Shown here piece after piece: positions 40,851-50,264 of a stretch of 64,000 bases of DNA. Source of the stretch: Streptosporangium sp. NBC_01756 (GTDB lineage Bacteria; Actinomycetota; Actinomycetes; Streptosporangiales; Streptosporangiaceae); the NCBI RefSeq assembly GCF_035917975.1, contig NZ_CP109130.1, positions 3,162,001 to 3,226,000 on the forward strand. The letters run 5' to 3'. The notes below the pieces were generated by a model. That model worked only from the letters and a program-made list of their open reading frames with translations, ran no database searches and was not told the DNA's origin. Positions within the stretch are counted from its first letter, which is position 1. Every line of letters begins with the position of its first letter. The position numbers and the translations under genes were made by a program.

Positions 40851-41351
40851 TCAGTTACCGATGTACGGCACGGCCTCAAGGATCTCGACCGTGTTGGAGC
40901 GGCCGTTGGGCATCGTGTACGTCGCCTTTTCCCCGATCTTCTTACCGTTGATCGCCGCACCGAGCGGTGACTTGGGCGAGTAGACGTCGATCGGGGCGCC
41001 GCTCTCCTCGCGGGAGGCCAGCAGGAAGGCGACCTCTTCGTCGTCCCCCTCGAAGCGGACGGTGACGGTCATGCCGGGACCGACCACGCCCTCGGTGCGT
41101 GGCGCCTCACCCACCTTGGCGTTGTCGATGATCTGGTGGAGGTGGAAGATGCGGGCCTCCATCTTGCCCTGCTCGTCCTTGGCGGCGTGGTAGCCGCCGT
41201 TCTCCTTCAGGTCACCCTCTTCGCGGGCGTCCTCGATCTTCTTGGCGATGTCGACGCGCCCCGGCCCCGAGAGGTATTCGAACTCCGCCTTCAGGCGGTC
41301 GTACGCCTCCTGAGTGAGCCAGGTGACGCTCTCGTTGTGGGAGTCGGCCAC
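40851..41351 (-). CDS. greA: Transcription elongation factor GreA
   Basis: 166 residues. The N-terminal coiled coil has the tip acidic pair in KIEDAREEGDLKENGGYHAAKDEQ, followed by a C-terminal FKBP-like domain with SPLGAAINGKKIGEKATYTMP. It rescues backtracked RNA polymerase by stimulating transcript cleavage. GTG 41351 follows AAGGAG at 5-nt spacing. A single gene with its own terminator. Confidence 0.96.
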   Translation of the reverse strand: MADSHNESVTWLTQEAYDRLKAEFEYLSGPGRVDIAKKIEDAREEGDLKENGGYHAAKDEQGKMEARIFHLHQIIDNAKVGEAPRTEGVVGPGMTVTVRFEGDDEEVAFLLASREESGAPIDVYSPKSPLGAAINGKKIGEKATYTMPNGRSNTVEILEAVPYIGN

Positions 41352-41456
41352 GGGTTCTCCTTGGTTCCTCTATGGGGGCTTCGTACTTGGGTAGCTGACG
41401 TTCGAATTTCGAAAGGCTAACAAGTTAACGGCTCGAACGCTTCCCCAAATATCTCA

Positions 41457-41885
41457 CTATACGAGATAGCAGTAGTGGACGTCGCCCGAAGTGGCCGGGG
41501 CACTGGTCTCTAGCCGCTCAGTAAGGCGGACATATCCCTCACCAGCCGGAATAGTGACCTCCCGACTCCCGACTTCCACGTGGGAGACGTCCATCGCCCG
41601 CAGCCGGCAGAGGGCGGCGCGATCAGACGGCTTGACCACCTCGAAGGTGATCTGCATAGAATCGCCGCGGCCGGGATCAAAAGCGATGACCTGGTTGATC
41701 ACCTCGGTCTCCCCCTTGGACGCCCACATCACGTAACCCCAGCCCCCTGCGCACACGGCGCACAGGATCGCGATCACGATGTGGACGACGAAGCGCCCCC
41801 TGCGCTCCGGGCGGTCGGGGAAGTCGTCCGGGACGCCGAGGATCGGACCGTCCTTCCGGCCCTTCTCGGCCTCGCTGGTGGCCAT
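41457..41885 (-). CDS. DUF4307 membrane protein
   Basis: 142 residues from ATG 41885 (GGGAG 8 nt upstream). One TM helix (about 38-58: FVVHIVIAILCAVCAGGWGYVMW), then an extracytoplasmic beta-rich domain (ITFEVVKPSDRAALCRLRAMDVSHVEVGSREV; Cys pair with the late HYCYLV). This family always sits beside greA and mca in actinomycetes, as here. The function is unknown. Confidence 0.88.
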   Translation of the reverse strand: MATSEAEKGRKDGPILGVPDDFPDRPERRGRFVVHIVIAILCAVCAGGWGYVMWASKGETEVINQVIAFDPGRGDSMQITFEVVKPSDRAALCRLRAMDVSHVEVGSREVTIPAGEGYVRLTERLETSAPATSGDVHYCYLV

Positions 41886-42114
41886 GACGGAATCTCCCTG
41901 CACTACCTCGGCGTTATCCGAGACAATTGTCTCGTGCGGGGGCCTCGCCCTCGCGACCGCCATAAGAGAAACTAACCTCTCCCTGGAGCGACCCAGGCCA
42001 ACCCGGGGAGCGGCGCGGCATCGGAGCGAGCCCCGGGACGGTACGGCCAAGCCGCACCTCCCCGGGGCGAGCAAGGATTTCAGCGCGACCTAATACAGAG
42101 GAGACCTCGATCAC

Positions 42115-42999
42115 GTGAGTGCACCGCTGCGGCTGATGGCCGTTCACGCGCACCCTGACGACGAGTCGAGCAAGGGCGCCGCCACGATGGCGCGCTACGT
42201 CGCGGAAGGTGTGGAGGTGCTCGTCTGTACCCTCACCGGAGGCGAACGCGGCTCGATCCTGAACCCCAAGATGGACCGCCCCGAGATCCTGGAGAACATC
42301 GGCGAGGTCCGGCGTCTGGAGATGGAGCGCGCGAGGGAGATCCTCGGCGTACAGCAGCGCTTCATGGGGTTCGTCGACTCGGGCCTGCCCGAGGACGAGA
42401 GCGAGCCGCTGCCCGAAGGCTGCTTCGCCCTCCAGCCGATCGAGATCGCCTCGGCGCCGCTGGTGGCTGCCGTACGCGAGTTCCGGCCGCACGTCATCCT
42501 CACCTACGACGACGACGGCGGCTACCCGCACCCGGACCACATCATGACCAACCGTGTCTCGGTGGAGGCCTTCGAGGCCGCGGGTGACCCCGACCGCTAT
42601 CCCGAGGCCGGCGAGCCCTGGCAGCCGCTCAAGCTCTACTACCAGATGGGCTTCACCAAGGAGAAGTTCGAGGCGCTGCACGAGGCGATGAACTCCCGCG
42701 GCATGGGCTCCCCCTACGCCGACTGGATCTCACGCTGGGAGGACCGCCCGCAGAAGTGGCCGGTGACCACCCGCGTCCCCTGCGGCGACTACTTCGAGGT
42801 CCGTGACGAGGCGCTGCTCGCCCACGCCACCCAGGTCGACCCCGACGGTTTCTGGTTCGTCTGCCCGCGTGAGCTGCAGCACGAGATCTGGCCGACCGAG
42901 GACTACCATCTGGCCCGTTCCCTCGTGGACACCGGGCTTCCCGAGGACGACCTGTTCATCGGCATCCACGCCGAAGAGGTGTCGCCCGCCTGCCACTGA
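42115..42999 (+). CDS. mca: Mycothiol S-conjugate amidase (Mca)
   Basis: 294 residues, zinc amidase of the PIG-L/LmbE fold. Zinc ligands are in AVHAHPDDES (H13, D16) and GYPHPDHIM (His about 142-145). It cleaves mycothiol conjugates of toxins so that the mercapturate can be exported, and marks the organism as a mycothiol producer. GTG 42115 with GGAG upstream. The neighbours greA and the DUF4307 gene are the usual ones. Confidence 0.95.
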   Translation: MSAPLRLMAVHAHPDDESSKGAATMARYVAEGVEVLVCTLTGGERGSILNPKMDRPEILENIGEVRRLEMERAREILGVQQRFMGFVDSGLPEDESEPLPEGCFALQPIEIASAPLVAAVREFRPHVILTYDDDGGYPHPDHIMTNRVSVEAFEAAGDPDRYPEAGEPWQPLKLYYQMGFTKEKFEALHEAMNSRGMGSPYADWISRWEDRPQKWPVTTRVPCGDYFEVRDEALLAHATQVDPDGFWFVCPRELQHEIWPTEDYHLARSLVDTGLPEDDLFIGIHAEEVSPACH

Positions 43000-43033
43000 C
43001 ACGACCGTGGGGTGGCGGTGGCACACTTGAGGT

Positions 43034-43210
43034 GTGATTGCACTTGACACCTTCACCACAGGTGACGTCAGCCCGGGCCTCCTGGGGTTCCTCGTCGTCG
43101 CGGCGCTGGGGTTCGCGCTGTTCATGCTCGTGAAGTCGATGAAGAGGCAGATCTCCAAGATCGAGGTCCCCTCGGAGGCGGAGCTGAGGAAGCAGGGCCC
43201 CACCGCCTAG
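43034..43210 (+). CDS. Small membrane protein downstream of mca
   Basis: 58 residues: a polar N-terminus, one TM helix (LLGFLVVAALGFALFMLV, about 15-32), then a basic-acidic tail (KSMKRQISKIEVPSEAELRKQ). GTG 43034 lies 6 nt after CACACT and lacks a ribosome site. Its TAG stop lies inside the CTAG target duplication of the IS701 element, so the insertion leaves the reading frame whole. Confidence 0.7.
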   Translation: MIALDTFTTGDVSPGLLGFLVVAALGFALFMLVKSMKRQISKIEVPSEAELRKQGPTA

Positions 43211-44629
43211 TAGGACTTGGTTACCTCGGGTAGGAGACGGTATGTCACCTGCTTTGGGGGTGAGGGATGATGACCCCTCTGGAACTCGAGGCCGTGCGGG
43301 CGCGGCTGGAGACGTTTGCCGCTGAGATGTTCTCCGGTTTCGCCCGTGCTGATCAGCGGCGGTGGGGCGAGCGGTATGTGCGCGGCCTGCTGACCGACGG
43401 GGCGCGTAAATCGATGGAGCCGATGGCGGCCCGGCTGGGCGTGGACCGCCAAGGGCTGCAGCAGTTCCTCACCGATGCTCCCTGGTCGCATCAGCTGGTT
43501 TTGGCCGAGCTGGCCTGGCGGATGGACGCGGCGATCGGCCCGGCCGCCTGGGTGGTCGATGATGTGTCCTTTGTCAAGGACGGCCAGGAGTCGCCAGGGG
43601 TGGCCGCGCAGTATTGCGGGGCGCTGGGTAAGACCGCGAACTGCCAGGTCGCGCCGAGCGTGCATCTGGTCACCGATGCCGCGTCCTGCCCGGTGAACTG
43701 GCGGTTGTTCGTGCCTGAGCAGTGGGATGCGGCCGCGCCGCGCACGGAGGATCGGGCCGCGGTGGCGGCACGCCGGCGCCGGGCCCGGATCCCCGCCGAC
43801 GTCGGTCATGTGCCCAAGTGGCAGCTGGCGCTGGACATGATCGACGAGCTGGGCAGTTGGGGGCTGCGGGCACCGCTGGTGGTCGCCGATGAGGGCTATG
43901 GCCAAGACGGGGCTTTTCGCCTGGGCCTGACCGAGCGCGGCATCGGCTATGTGGTGGGGGTGCGTTCCGATACCGCGCTGCTGGAGGCCGGGGCCTGCCG
44001 CAGCGTCGCGCCGTATGCGGGGACCGGGCGGCGGCCGGTGCCCCGCTACCGGCAGCGGCCGATCAGCGCCCGGCAGCTGGTGGCAGAGGGCGGGCGGCGC
44101 GCGCTGCACACGGTGCGCTGGCGGATGGGGTCCAAGGGGCCGTTGCGTTCGCGGTTCGCCGCGCTGCGGGTACGGCCGGCGGGGGTACGGATCCGCCGCG
44201 CGTATGCGGGCGGGGAATTGCCGGTGTGCTGGCTGCTGGCCGAATGGCCGCCAGGCGAGAGCGAGCCGACCAAGTACTGGCTGTCCACCCTGCCCGGCGA
44301 TATCCCGCTGCGGCGCCTGGTGAGAATGGCGAAGATCCGCTGGCGCATCGAGCACGACTACCGTGAGCTGAAGACCGGGCTGGGCCTGGATCACTTCGAG
44401 GGCCGTACCTGGAGTGGCTGGCACCACCACGTCACGTTGGTCTCGGTCGCACACGCCTTTTGCACCCTGCAACGGCTCGACCCAAAAGTCCTAGCTGTGG
44501 CTTGAGCACCTACCAGGTCATCACCGAGCTGCAGCTCCTGCTGGCGTGCTGGGCCGGATCCTGCCCCACCTGCCGCCGAGCGTTACCCCGACATGCCCAG
44601 CCCGTCCCCACCTAACCAAGCCCTACTAG
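43207..44629. mobile_element. Complete IS701-family insertion sequence with target duplication
   Basis: The element proper is 43211-44625 (1415 bp). Terminal inverted repeats TAGGACTTGGTTA (43211-43223) and TAACCAAGCCCTA (44613-44625) match at 12 of 13 positions. Direct CTAG copies flank it (43207-43210, 44626-44629), fitting the YTAR 4-bp duplication known for IS701. With intact transposase, ends and duplication it looks recently inserted and possibly active. Confidence 0.93.
43267..44505 (+). CDS. IS701-family DDE transposase
   Basis: 412 residues, no breaks. Catalytic acids are likely in WVVDDVSFVKDG, VVADEGYGQDGAF and WRIEHDYRELKTGLGLDHFEGR, the last with the family's YREL(K) signature. 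A GGGGGTGAGGG stretch precedes the ATG. It fills most of the element at 43211-44625. Confidence 0.93.
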   Translation: MMTPLELEAVRARLETFAAEMFSGFARADQRRWGERYVRGLLTDGARKSMEPMAARLGVDRQGLQQFLTDAPWSHQLVLAELAWRMDAAIGPAAWVVDDVSFVKDGQESPGVAAQYCGALGKTANCQVAPSVHLVTDAASCPVNWRLFVPEQWDAAAPRTEDRAAVAARRRRARIPADVGHVPKWQLALDMIDELGSWGLRAPLVVADEGYGQDGAFRLGLTERGIGYVVGVRSDTALLEAGACRSVAPYAGTGRRPVPRYRQRPISARQLVAEGGRRALHTVRWRMGSKGPLRSRFAALRVRPAGVRIRRAYAGGELPVCWLLAEWPPGESEPTKYWLSTLPGDIPLRRLVRMAKIRWRIEHDYRELKTGLGLDHFEGRTWSGWHHHVTLVSVAHAFCTLQRLDPKVLAVA

Positions 44630-44758
44630 ACGATCGTCCGGGCGGCCGTGGAAGCAGGACGAGAGGTGTCCGCGTTCAGCCGGGGACGGCCGAGACGGAC
44701 ACCCTCGCGACCACACCGCAGGTGAGGACACCGGCGGTGCGTTCGGCCGTGCCCGGCG

Positions 44759-45904
44759 TCAGTCCTCCGACCAGGCCCGCTCCAGCGCCCTCGGCAGCCC
44801 CCAGCGGCCCAGCGGGGTGAGCACCTCGGTCTTGTCCACGATCCCCAGGCACGCCCAGAGAGGTGTGACGGAGCTGAAGAGCGTCTCCGCCGCCTCCAGA
44901 TCGTCCGGCTCGTCCATCTGCACATCGATGTCCTCGGACTCGGCGATGAACCGGGCGATCCGCTCGGGCGAGGCCAGCACTCCCGGGCCGCGTCTGGCCA
45001 GAGCCGCCACCACCGCCAGCCAGTCCGCGTGGTGGATCGCGCACAGCGAGGCCAGCACGGCGTCCTCGTGGCTGAGCTCGCCCTCCAGGTCGGAGAACCG
45101 CTCCGGGGTGTCGTCGTCATCGGGCAGGTCCGAGATGGGCCCGGCGATGCCCGCGGTGACGGTCAGCCAGAGCTCCTCGTCGTCGTCGGGCAGCGGAGCC
45201 CCGTCGTACCCGGCGCAGGCCCGCAGCACGTTGCCCGGATAGCCGGGGCCGGACAGCACCTCGCGCAGCCGTACGCACGCCGCATGCAGGTCTCCGACGG
45301 GCCGCTCGGGGTCGGGCAGGTCGGCCAGGATGCGCCGCAGCTCACTGAGCGCGAAGGCCTCCTCCTCGTCCCAGGCGGCGAACAGCTCCTCGTCCTGCTC
45401 GTCGCTGACCGCCATCCCGGGCACCCGGCCATCGGGCATCGGGCTGTTGAGCCAGCGCTCCTGCAACTCCTCATAGGCCTCCCTGGCCTGCTCGTCCCCC
45501 TGCGCGAGCGCGTCCGGATCGATCTCCCCGGCGGCGACCCGCTCCTCCAAGTAGGCGACCATCGCGTGGAACATCTCCTCGGTGATCGGGCCCCGCTCGT
45601 CCTCCTCCGGCCAGACGAAGAAGCTCCGGGTGAGCAGGAGGGGTTCGGTGCCGGTGGACTCCAGCCACCGTTGCACGTCCCCCACGGTCGCGGCGCCGGA
45701 CTCGATGGCCCGCAACGTCGTCTTGGCGGACTCCCAGAAGGGCGGGGACAGCGGGTTTCCCGCCGCCATCAGGGCCCGGCGCAGGTCGGGAAGGGCGACC
45801 AGGGCCACCCCCGACGGCACCGCGAGCAGAGCACGGGCCACATCACGGCGGGTCAGCTCGGCGGCTGCCCGCCCGGCATGCACACAGACGAAGTCGAGAT
45901 CCAC
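44759..45904 (-). CDS. Uncharacterised acidic protein (381 aa)
   Basis: A soluble, very acidic protein with no domain I recognise. The opening VDLDFVCVHAGRAAAELTRRDVARAL, then RAIESGAATVGDVQRWLESTG, a central EEMFHAMVAYLEERVAAGEIDPDAL, and acidic loops DEQDEELFAAWDEEEAF and LPDDDDTPERF are the most regular parts. The start GTG 45904 is chosen because coding character begins there; TAGGCT 8 nt upstream suggests leaderless initiation. The gene stands alone between the IS element and a mannosyltransferase gene. It could be an immunity- or SMI1-like protein, but I have no firm match. Confidence 0.65.
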   Translation of the reverse strand: MDLDFVCVHAGRAAAELTRRDVARALLAVPSGVALVALPDLRRALMAAGNPLSPPFWESAKTTLRAIESGAATVGDVQRWLESTGTEPLLLTRSFFVWPEEDERGPITEEMFHAMVAYLEERVAAGEIDPDALAQGDEQAREAYEELQERWLNSPMPDGRVPGMAVSDEQDEELFAAWDEEEAFALSELRRILADLPDPERPVGDLHAACVRLREVLSGPGYPGNVLRACAGYDGAPLPDDDEELWLTVTAGIAGPISDLPDDDDTPERFSDLEGELSHEDAVLASLCAIHHADWLAVVAALARRGPGVLASPERIARFIAESEDIDVQMDEPDDLEAAETLFSSVTPLWACLGIVDKTEVLTPLGRWGLPRALERAWSED

Positions 45905-46071
45905 GCCCAGTGAGCCTACGCCCGAAGCCGCGTGAACACACCTTCCCCCTCGGGACACGTTTGTCCTTGTCCGCGAGTGCGGGCTCGGCGGGGACGGAGC
46001 CGGCCGTCCCGGAAACGCCTGACGTGACCGCGCGTGGCGCAGGCTCCCCCTCCGGGCGCCCTTCCCGCCGC

Positions 46072-47601
46072 TCAGCCGTCGTCGGCGCCCCGCGCCGGGG
46101 TACGGCGGTGGCGGAGGGCCCCCGCGAAGCCCAGCACGACGACGCAGAGGATGACGAGGTCGGCGGCCAGCGGAGCGACCCACGGGCGGTAGACCTCGAA
46201 GATCCACCGGGTCAGCGCGGTGGGCTGGAGCAGGAGGAAGCCGATGGCGCCGGGCAGGTAGATGAGGCTGGTCACGATCCCCCGCACGATCAGCAGACCG
46301 TCGAGACGACCGGCCGGCATGAGGGCCAGCAGGGGGAACAGCAGGGCGTCGTACCAGGGGTGCTGCACCGGCGAGGTGAGCAGCCAGCACAGGCACCACG
46401 CCAGCGCCGGCCGTACGGCGTCCAGGCCGGGCGGCCCCGCCGGGAGCCGCCAGCACAGCAGGAGGCCGATGAGGAAGGCGGCGCCAAGGGCGAGCTGTCC
46501 CTCCAGCGTGGACGACTCCGTGCCCAGCCCCAGCGCGTCGGTGATCACACGCCACGGGTCCGCCAGCGAGTGGGCGCCGATCTTGCCGACCAGGTTCCCG
46601 AAGGCCGCCGGGCTCTGCGTCGCGTACGCCGCGGCCAGGGTCGCGACCACGCCCGTGACCATCGCCAGGAACGTGGCCGCCGACCGGCGGGCCGCCCAGG
46701 CCAGGCCGGCTCCGGCGATGAGGAACGGCGCCTTGACGGCGGCCGCCGCGCCGAGCAGCGCCCCCGCCGCCAGGCCCGCCACCACACCGCCCCCGCGCAT
46801 CGCGAGGAGCGCGGCCACCAGGAAGAACGCGCCCAGGCCGTCGATGTGACCGCCCAGCACCACGTGCCAGAGCATCAGCGGGTTGAGGCTCCACAGCAGG
46901 TGGACGCGGACCCGCCGCTCGCGGTCCGGTCCCGCCAGCCGGTCGAGCATGAGCGCCGACAGCAGGAACGCCGTCCCGGTCATGGCCTTGAGCGCGAGTA
47001 CGGTGCCGGCCATCGACTCACCGCCCAGCCACGAGGCGGCCGACTGCGCCCAGGTGGCCAGCGGTCCGTACACCGAGGGGGCACCGCGCCAGGCGAGCGG
47101 AGCGAACTCGCCGACCGGATCCGCCAGCTTGTGCAGCCATGCCGGGGTCACCAGGTACGGGTCCTGCCCCAGAGCGGCGATACGTCCGTAGACCGCGTAG
47201 TTGAGCACGTCCGTCGACCCCGCGGGCGGGACCAGTGTGAGGGCGAGGACGGCGGTCACCGTACCGGCGAGAAGGATCCCTCGCGCGGGAAGCCATCCCC
47301 GGCGCAGCGCGTACAGCCCGGCGCCCACGCCCAGCCCGCCGACGATGACGGCCACCCAGGTCAACCGGATCACCAACGCGTCGGAGGGGGCGGCCCGCAG
47401 GGACCAGGGCGGATCGCCGCCACCGATGTCGGGTACCGCCGCGGACGGCCCGAGGAGGGCGACGGCCAGCATGACCGCGACGGCGAACCCCATCGCGGCG
47501 AGCCCCGCACGCCCGGCGGCACGCGCGTGACGGTGACGCCCGGGGGCACGCGCCGGCTCCGCCATCGGAAGCCGTGAGACAGGTCGGATCCACCTCGGCA
47601 C
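46072..47601 (-). CDS. MptB-type polyprenol-phosphomannose alpha-1,6-mannosyltransferase
   Basis: 509 residues with about 12 hydrophobic helices (GT-C fold). The catalytic acidic residue lies in the first outer loop, GSTDVLNYAVYGRIAALGQDPY, followed by PLAWRGAPSVYGPLATW, the pattern of MptB/GT87-like enzymes that build mannan on lipid carriers at the outer face of the membrane. GTG 47601 has GGAGG 8 nt upstream, better supported than ATG 47565. Nothing gene-like is seen in 47602-47822. Confidence 0.85.
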   Translation of the reverse strand: MPRWIRPVSRLPMAEPARAPGRHRHARAAGRAGLAAMGFAVAVMLAVALLGPSAAVPDIGGGDPPWSLRAAPSDALVIRLTWVAVIVGGLGVGAGLYALRRGWLPARGILLAGTVTAVLALTLVPPAGSTDVLNYAVYGRIAALGQDPYLVTPAWLHKLADPVGEFAPLAWRGAPSVYGPLATWAQSAASWLGGESMAGTVLALKAMTGTAFLLSALMLDRLAGPDRERRVRVHLLWSLNPLMLWHVVLGGHIDGLGAFFLVAALLAMRGGGVVAGLAAGALLGAAAAVKAPFLIAGAGLAWAARRSAATFLAMVTGVVATLAAAYATQSPAAFGNLVGKIGAHSLADPWRVITDALGLGTESSTLEGQLALGAAFLIGLLLCWRLPAGPPGLDAVRPALAWCLCWLLTSPVQHPWYDALLFPLLALMPAGRLDGLLIVRGIVTSLIYLPGAIGFLLLQPTALTRWIFEVYRPWVAPLAADLVILCVVVLGFAGALRHRRTPARGADDG

Positions 47602-47822
47602 GCGCCGAACCTCCAAGGAGAGCTACCAGGATGATCTCAGCGTCGCAGCCGCACTGCGAGCAGAATCCGCTCCGTGACCGGTCTTCGCCGGGACGCGGGC
47701 AGACCACCGATTCCACGACGGAGCAGCCGCCACGGACGGCTTGGCACCGCATCGACACGACGGCGATCCAAGCGTAGATCATCCCGGCTGAGCCCCCACC
47801 GCCTGGAGCACCCGGCACCGGC

Positions 47823-48839
47823 TCATACCGTCGCGGGTACCGCCTCCGGGAACCACGGCCGGACGATCGAGGCCCGCTTCAAGGTCTGCAGCCCCATCGT
47901 CACGTCCACGTCGCGGATCCCCGGGATACCTCCGAGAGTTCCGGTGAGAAACCGGTGCAGATCAGAATATTCAGCCACCGCCACCTCGCCACACATGGTG
48001 TGTTCGCCGGCCGTCGCGCAGAGAAGCAGCACCGCCGGATGCCGTGCCAGCTCCTCGGCCACGGCATCGACCCGACGCGGATCTATCCGGAGCCACAGAA
48101 ACGCCGTCACGGGTAGACCCAGCATCTCCGGCTCGACGATCGTGCGGAGTCGCAACGCACCGGACCGGCACATGTTCTCCACCCGCCGGCGCGCGGTGCT
48201 CTCCATGATCCCCGCCCTGGCGGCAAGGTCCCGCCAGCGCATCCGGCCGTCCTCGGCGAGGGCGGCGACCAGCGTTTCGTCCACTTCGGAGAGCGGCGGC
48301 ACGAGTTCGGTGGGCTGAGCCCGGTCCCAGCGATCGAAACGGTCGGCACGCAGAGCCGCCACCGCCTCGGCGTCCAGCAGGCCGGGGTCCCAGCCCACCC
48401 CGGTGGTGAAGCGGCGCAACACGATCTCCGAGCTGCTGCCGATGACCCCGTCCAGCTCGGGCAGCCGGATCAGGGTGAGATCGAGCAGGTCGTTGCGGTC
48501 GGCGGCGACCAGTTCGACCAGGCAGTCGGCCACCCCCGAGACCAGGGAGACGAACCGTACGCTCGGCCACTCGGTGAGCGCGTTGGCCACCGACACCGAT
48601 TTGCGAGGCTCGCACCGCACCCGCACGAACACGGGCACGCCGCGGCCGGTGGCCAGCACATCCAGGGTGGCCGCGACGTGGACCCGCTCCGAGGAAAGGA
48701 TCCGGGTCGCGCGCCGGGACACGGTCGCCTCCGAGGCGTTCACCGCCCTGGCCACCGCAGGCCAACCGGCCCGCGGATGGGCGATCAGAGCGGCGACAAT
48801 CCGAAGATCAATCTCATCCATCCATGCAGTATCCATCAT
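47823..48839 (-). CDS. Two-domain Lrp/AsnC-family regulator
   Basis: 338 residues, twice the usual length: HTH (DLRIVAALIAHPRAGWPAVARAVNASEATVSRRATRIL) and RAM-like part, then a second HTH (VDETLVAALAEDGRMRWRDLAARAGIMESTARRRVENM) and second ligand domain. Such fused regulators control divergent catabolic genes; here these are the MHS transporter and peptidase genes from 48954. Several Met codons compete for the start; ATG 48839 is a compromise. The promoter region (48820-48875) has repeated GTATCCAT/TCCATGCA elements, likely its own binding sites. Confidence 0.85.
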   Translation of the reverse strand: MMDTAWMDEIDLRIVAALIAHPRAGWPAVARAVNASEATVSRRATRILSSERVHVAATLDVLATGRGVPVFVRVRCEPRKSVSVANALTEWPSVRFVSLVSGVADCLVELVAADRNDLLDLTLIRLPELDGVIGSSSEIVLRRFTTGVGWDPGLLDAEAVAALRADRFDRWDRAQPTELVPPLSEVDETLVAALAEDGRMRWRDLAARAGIMESTARRRVENMCRSGALRLRTIVEPEMLGLPVTAFLWLRIDPRRVDAVAEELARHPAVLLLCATAGEHTMCGEVAVAEYSDLHRFLTGTLGGIPGIRDVDVTMGLQTLKRASIVRPWFPEAVPATV

Positions 48840-48884
48840 CTCATCCGCAGTAATCGCTGTATCCATGCAATTCGAGCGTGAACA

Positions 48885-48914
48885 TTGCTCATTAACATAC
48901 GCTGGCCACACTAT
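48885..48914 (+). promoter_or_regulatory. Predicted promoter of the peptidase operon
   Basis: TTGCTC (48885-48890), 18-nt spacer, CACTAT (48909-48914), 39 bp before the ATG of the transporter gene, next to repeats that may bind the Lrp regulator. Confidence 0.45.
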
Positions 48915-48953
48915 GTGTCTTCAACGTCCGCCCCTTCTCCCGTGGAGCCACAT

Positions 48954-50264
48954 ATGACCTCCTCCACCACGGCCGACTCCGGCGCCCGGACTTCCAGCGG
49001 TACCGCGAACGCGCTGATCGGCGGCACCGTCGGCAACTTCGTCGAGTGGTTCGACTGGTCGGTGTACGGGTTCTTCGCCCCCTACTTCGCCAGCCAGTTC
49101 TTCCCCGGTGGAGGCACCACGGCCACCCTGTCGACGCTGCTGGTGTTCGCGATCAGCTTCTTCATGCGACCGGTCGGCGCGGCGGTGCTCGGCGTCTACG
49201 CGGACCGGCGCGGACGCCGGCACGGCATGACGCTCACCATCCTGCTGATGGCCGCAGGCAGTCTGCTCATCGCGTTGGCACCGACTTACGGCGCGGTGGG
49301 CTGGCTCGCCCCGGCGATCCTGATCGCCGGCCGACTGCTGCAGGGTTTCTCCACCGGCGGCGAGTTCGGCACATCCGCCTCGTTCCTGGTCGAGTGGGCC
49401 AAGCCGGGACGCCGGGCGTTCGCCGGATCCTTCCAGCAGGTCTCGGTGGTGCTGGGCATCCTGTGCGCCTCGCTGAGCGCCACCGTGCTCACCCGGATGC
49501 TCGACGACGACGCCATGTCCTCCTGGGGCTGGCGGGTTCCGTTCGTCCTCGGAGCGGTGATCGGCCTGATCGGCATGTACATCCGGCGGCGCCTGACCGA
49601 ACCGGAGGCGTTCCGCCGGCTGGAGCAGAGCGGCCGGCAGGAACAGCGGCCGCTGGGCGCGATGGCCGCAGGCCACCGGCGCGCCGCCTGGTTCGTGTTC
49701 GGCATCTCCATCGCCGGTTCTGTGATCACCTACATGTGGCTGACCTACCTGCCCACGTACGCGGTGCTCACCCAGCACGCGAAGGAGGCGGACGCGCAGC
49801 TGGCCAACACCATCGCGCTCGCCTTCTTCGTGGTGGTCCTGCCTTTCGCCGCGCTGTTGTCCGACCGGTTCGGGCGTCGGCCGACGATGCTGGTGTACGC
49901 GGGAGCGTTCGTGATCCTGCCGTTCCCCCTGCTGTCCATGCTGGACGGCAGCTTCGGCAGTGTGCTGCTCGTGTCGCTGGTCGGCATGGCGTTCCTGTCA
50001 CTCAACCACTCGAACCTGGCCACGGTGTTCGCCGAGCTGTTCCCACCGCAGGTCCGCACGATCGGCATCGCCCTGCCCTACGCCATCTCGAACGCGATCT
50101 TCGGCGGTACCGCGCCCAGCGTGATGCAGTTCTTCGGCTCCCGCGACAACCTCTGGGCGGTACCGCTCTACGTCAGCGTCTGCGCGCTGGTCACCGGCCT
50201 GTTCTTCTACTTCATGCGGGAAACCAAGACCGTGGACACCCACAATGTGGAGATGCGCGCATGA
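48954..50264 (+). CDS. MHS-family MFS transporter of the peptidase operon
   Basis: 436 residues, twelve TM segments. MHS signs: GNFVEWFDWSVYGFF, GVYADRRGRRHGM, AGRLLQGFSTGGEFGTSASFLVEW, LLSDRFGRRPTM. It probably imports the compound that the following amidohydrolases degrade. ATG 48954 with GGAG about 8 nt before. The stop overlaps the dipeptidase start (ATGA). Confidence 0.9.
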   Translation: MTSSTTADSGARTSSGTANALIGGTVGNFVEWFDWSVYGFFAPYFASQFFPGGGTTATLSTLLVFAISFFMRPVGAAVLGVYADRRGRRHGMTLTILLMAAGSLLIALAPTYGAVGWLAPAILIAGRLLQGFSTGGEFGTSASFLVEWAKPGRRAFAGSFQQVSVVLGILCASLSATVLTRMLDDDAMSSWGWRVPFVLGAVIGLIGMYIRRRLTEPEAFRRLEQSGRQEQRPLGAMAAGHRRAAWFVFGISIAGSVITYMWLTYLPTYAVLTQHAKEADAQLANTIALAFFVVVLPFAALLSDRFGRRPTMLVYAGAFVILPFPLLSMLDGSFGSVLLVSLVGMAFLSLNHSNLATVFAELFPPQVRTIGIALPYAISNAIFGGTAPSVMQFFGSRDNLWAVPLYVSVCALVTGLFFYFMRETKTVDTHNVEMRA

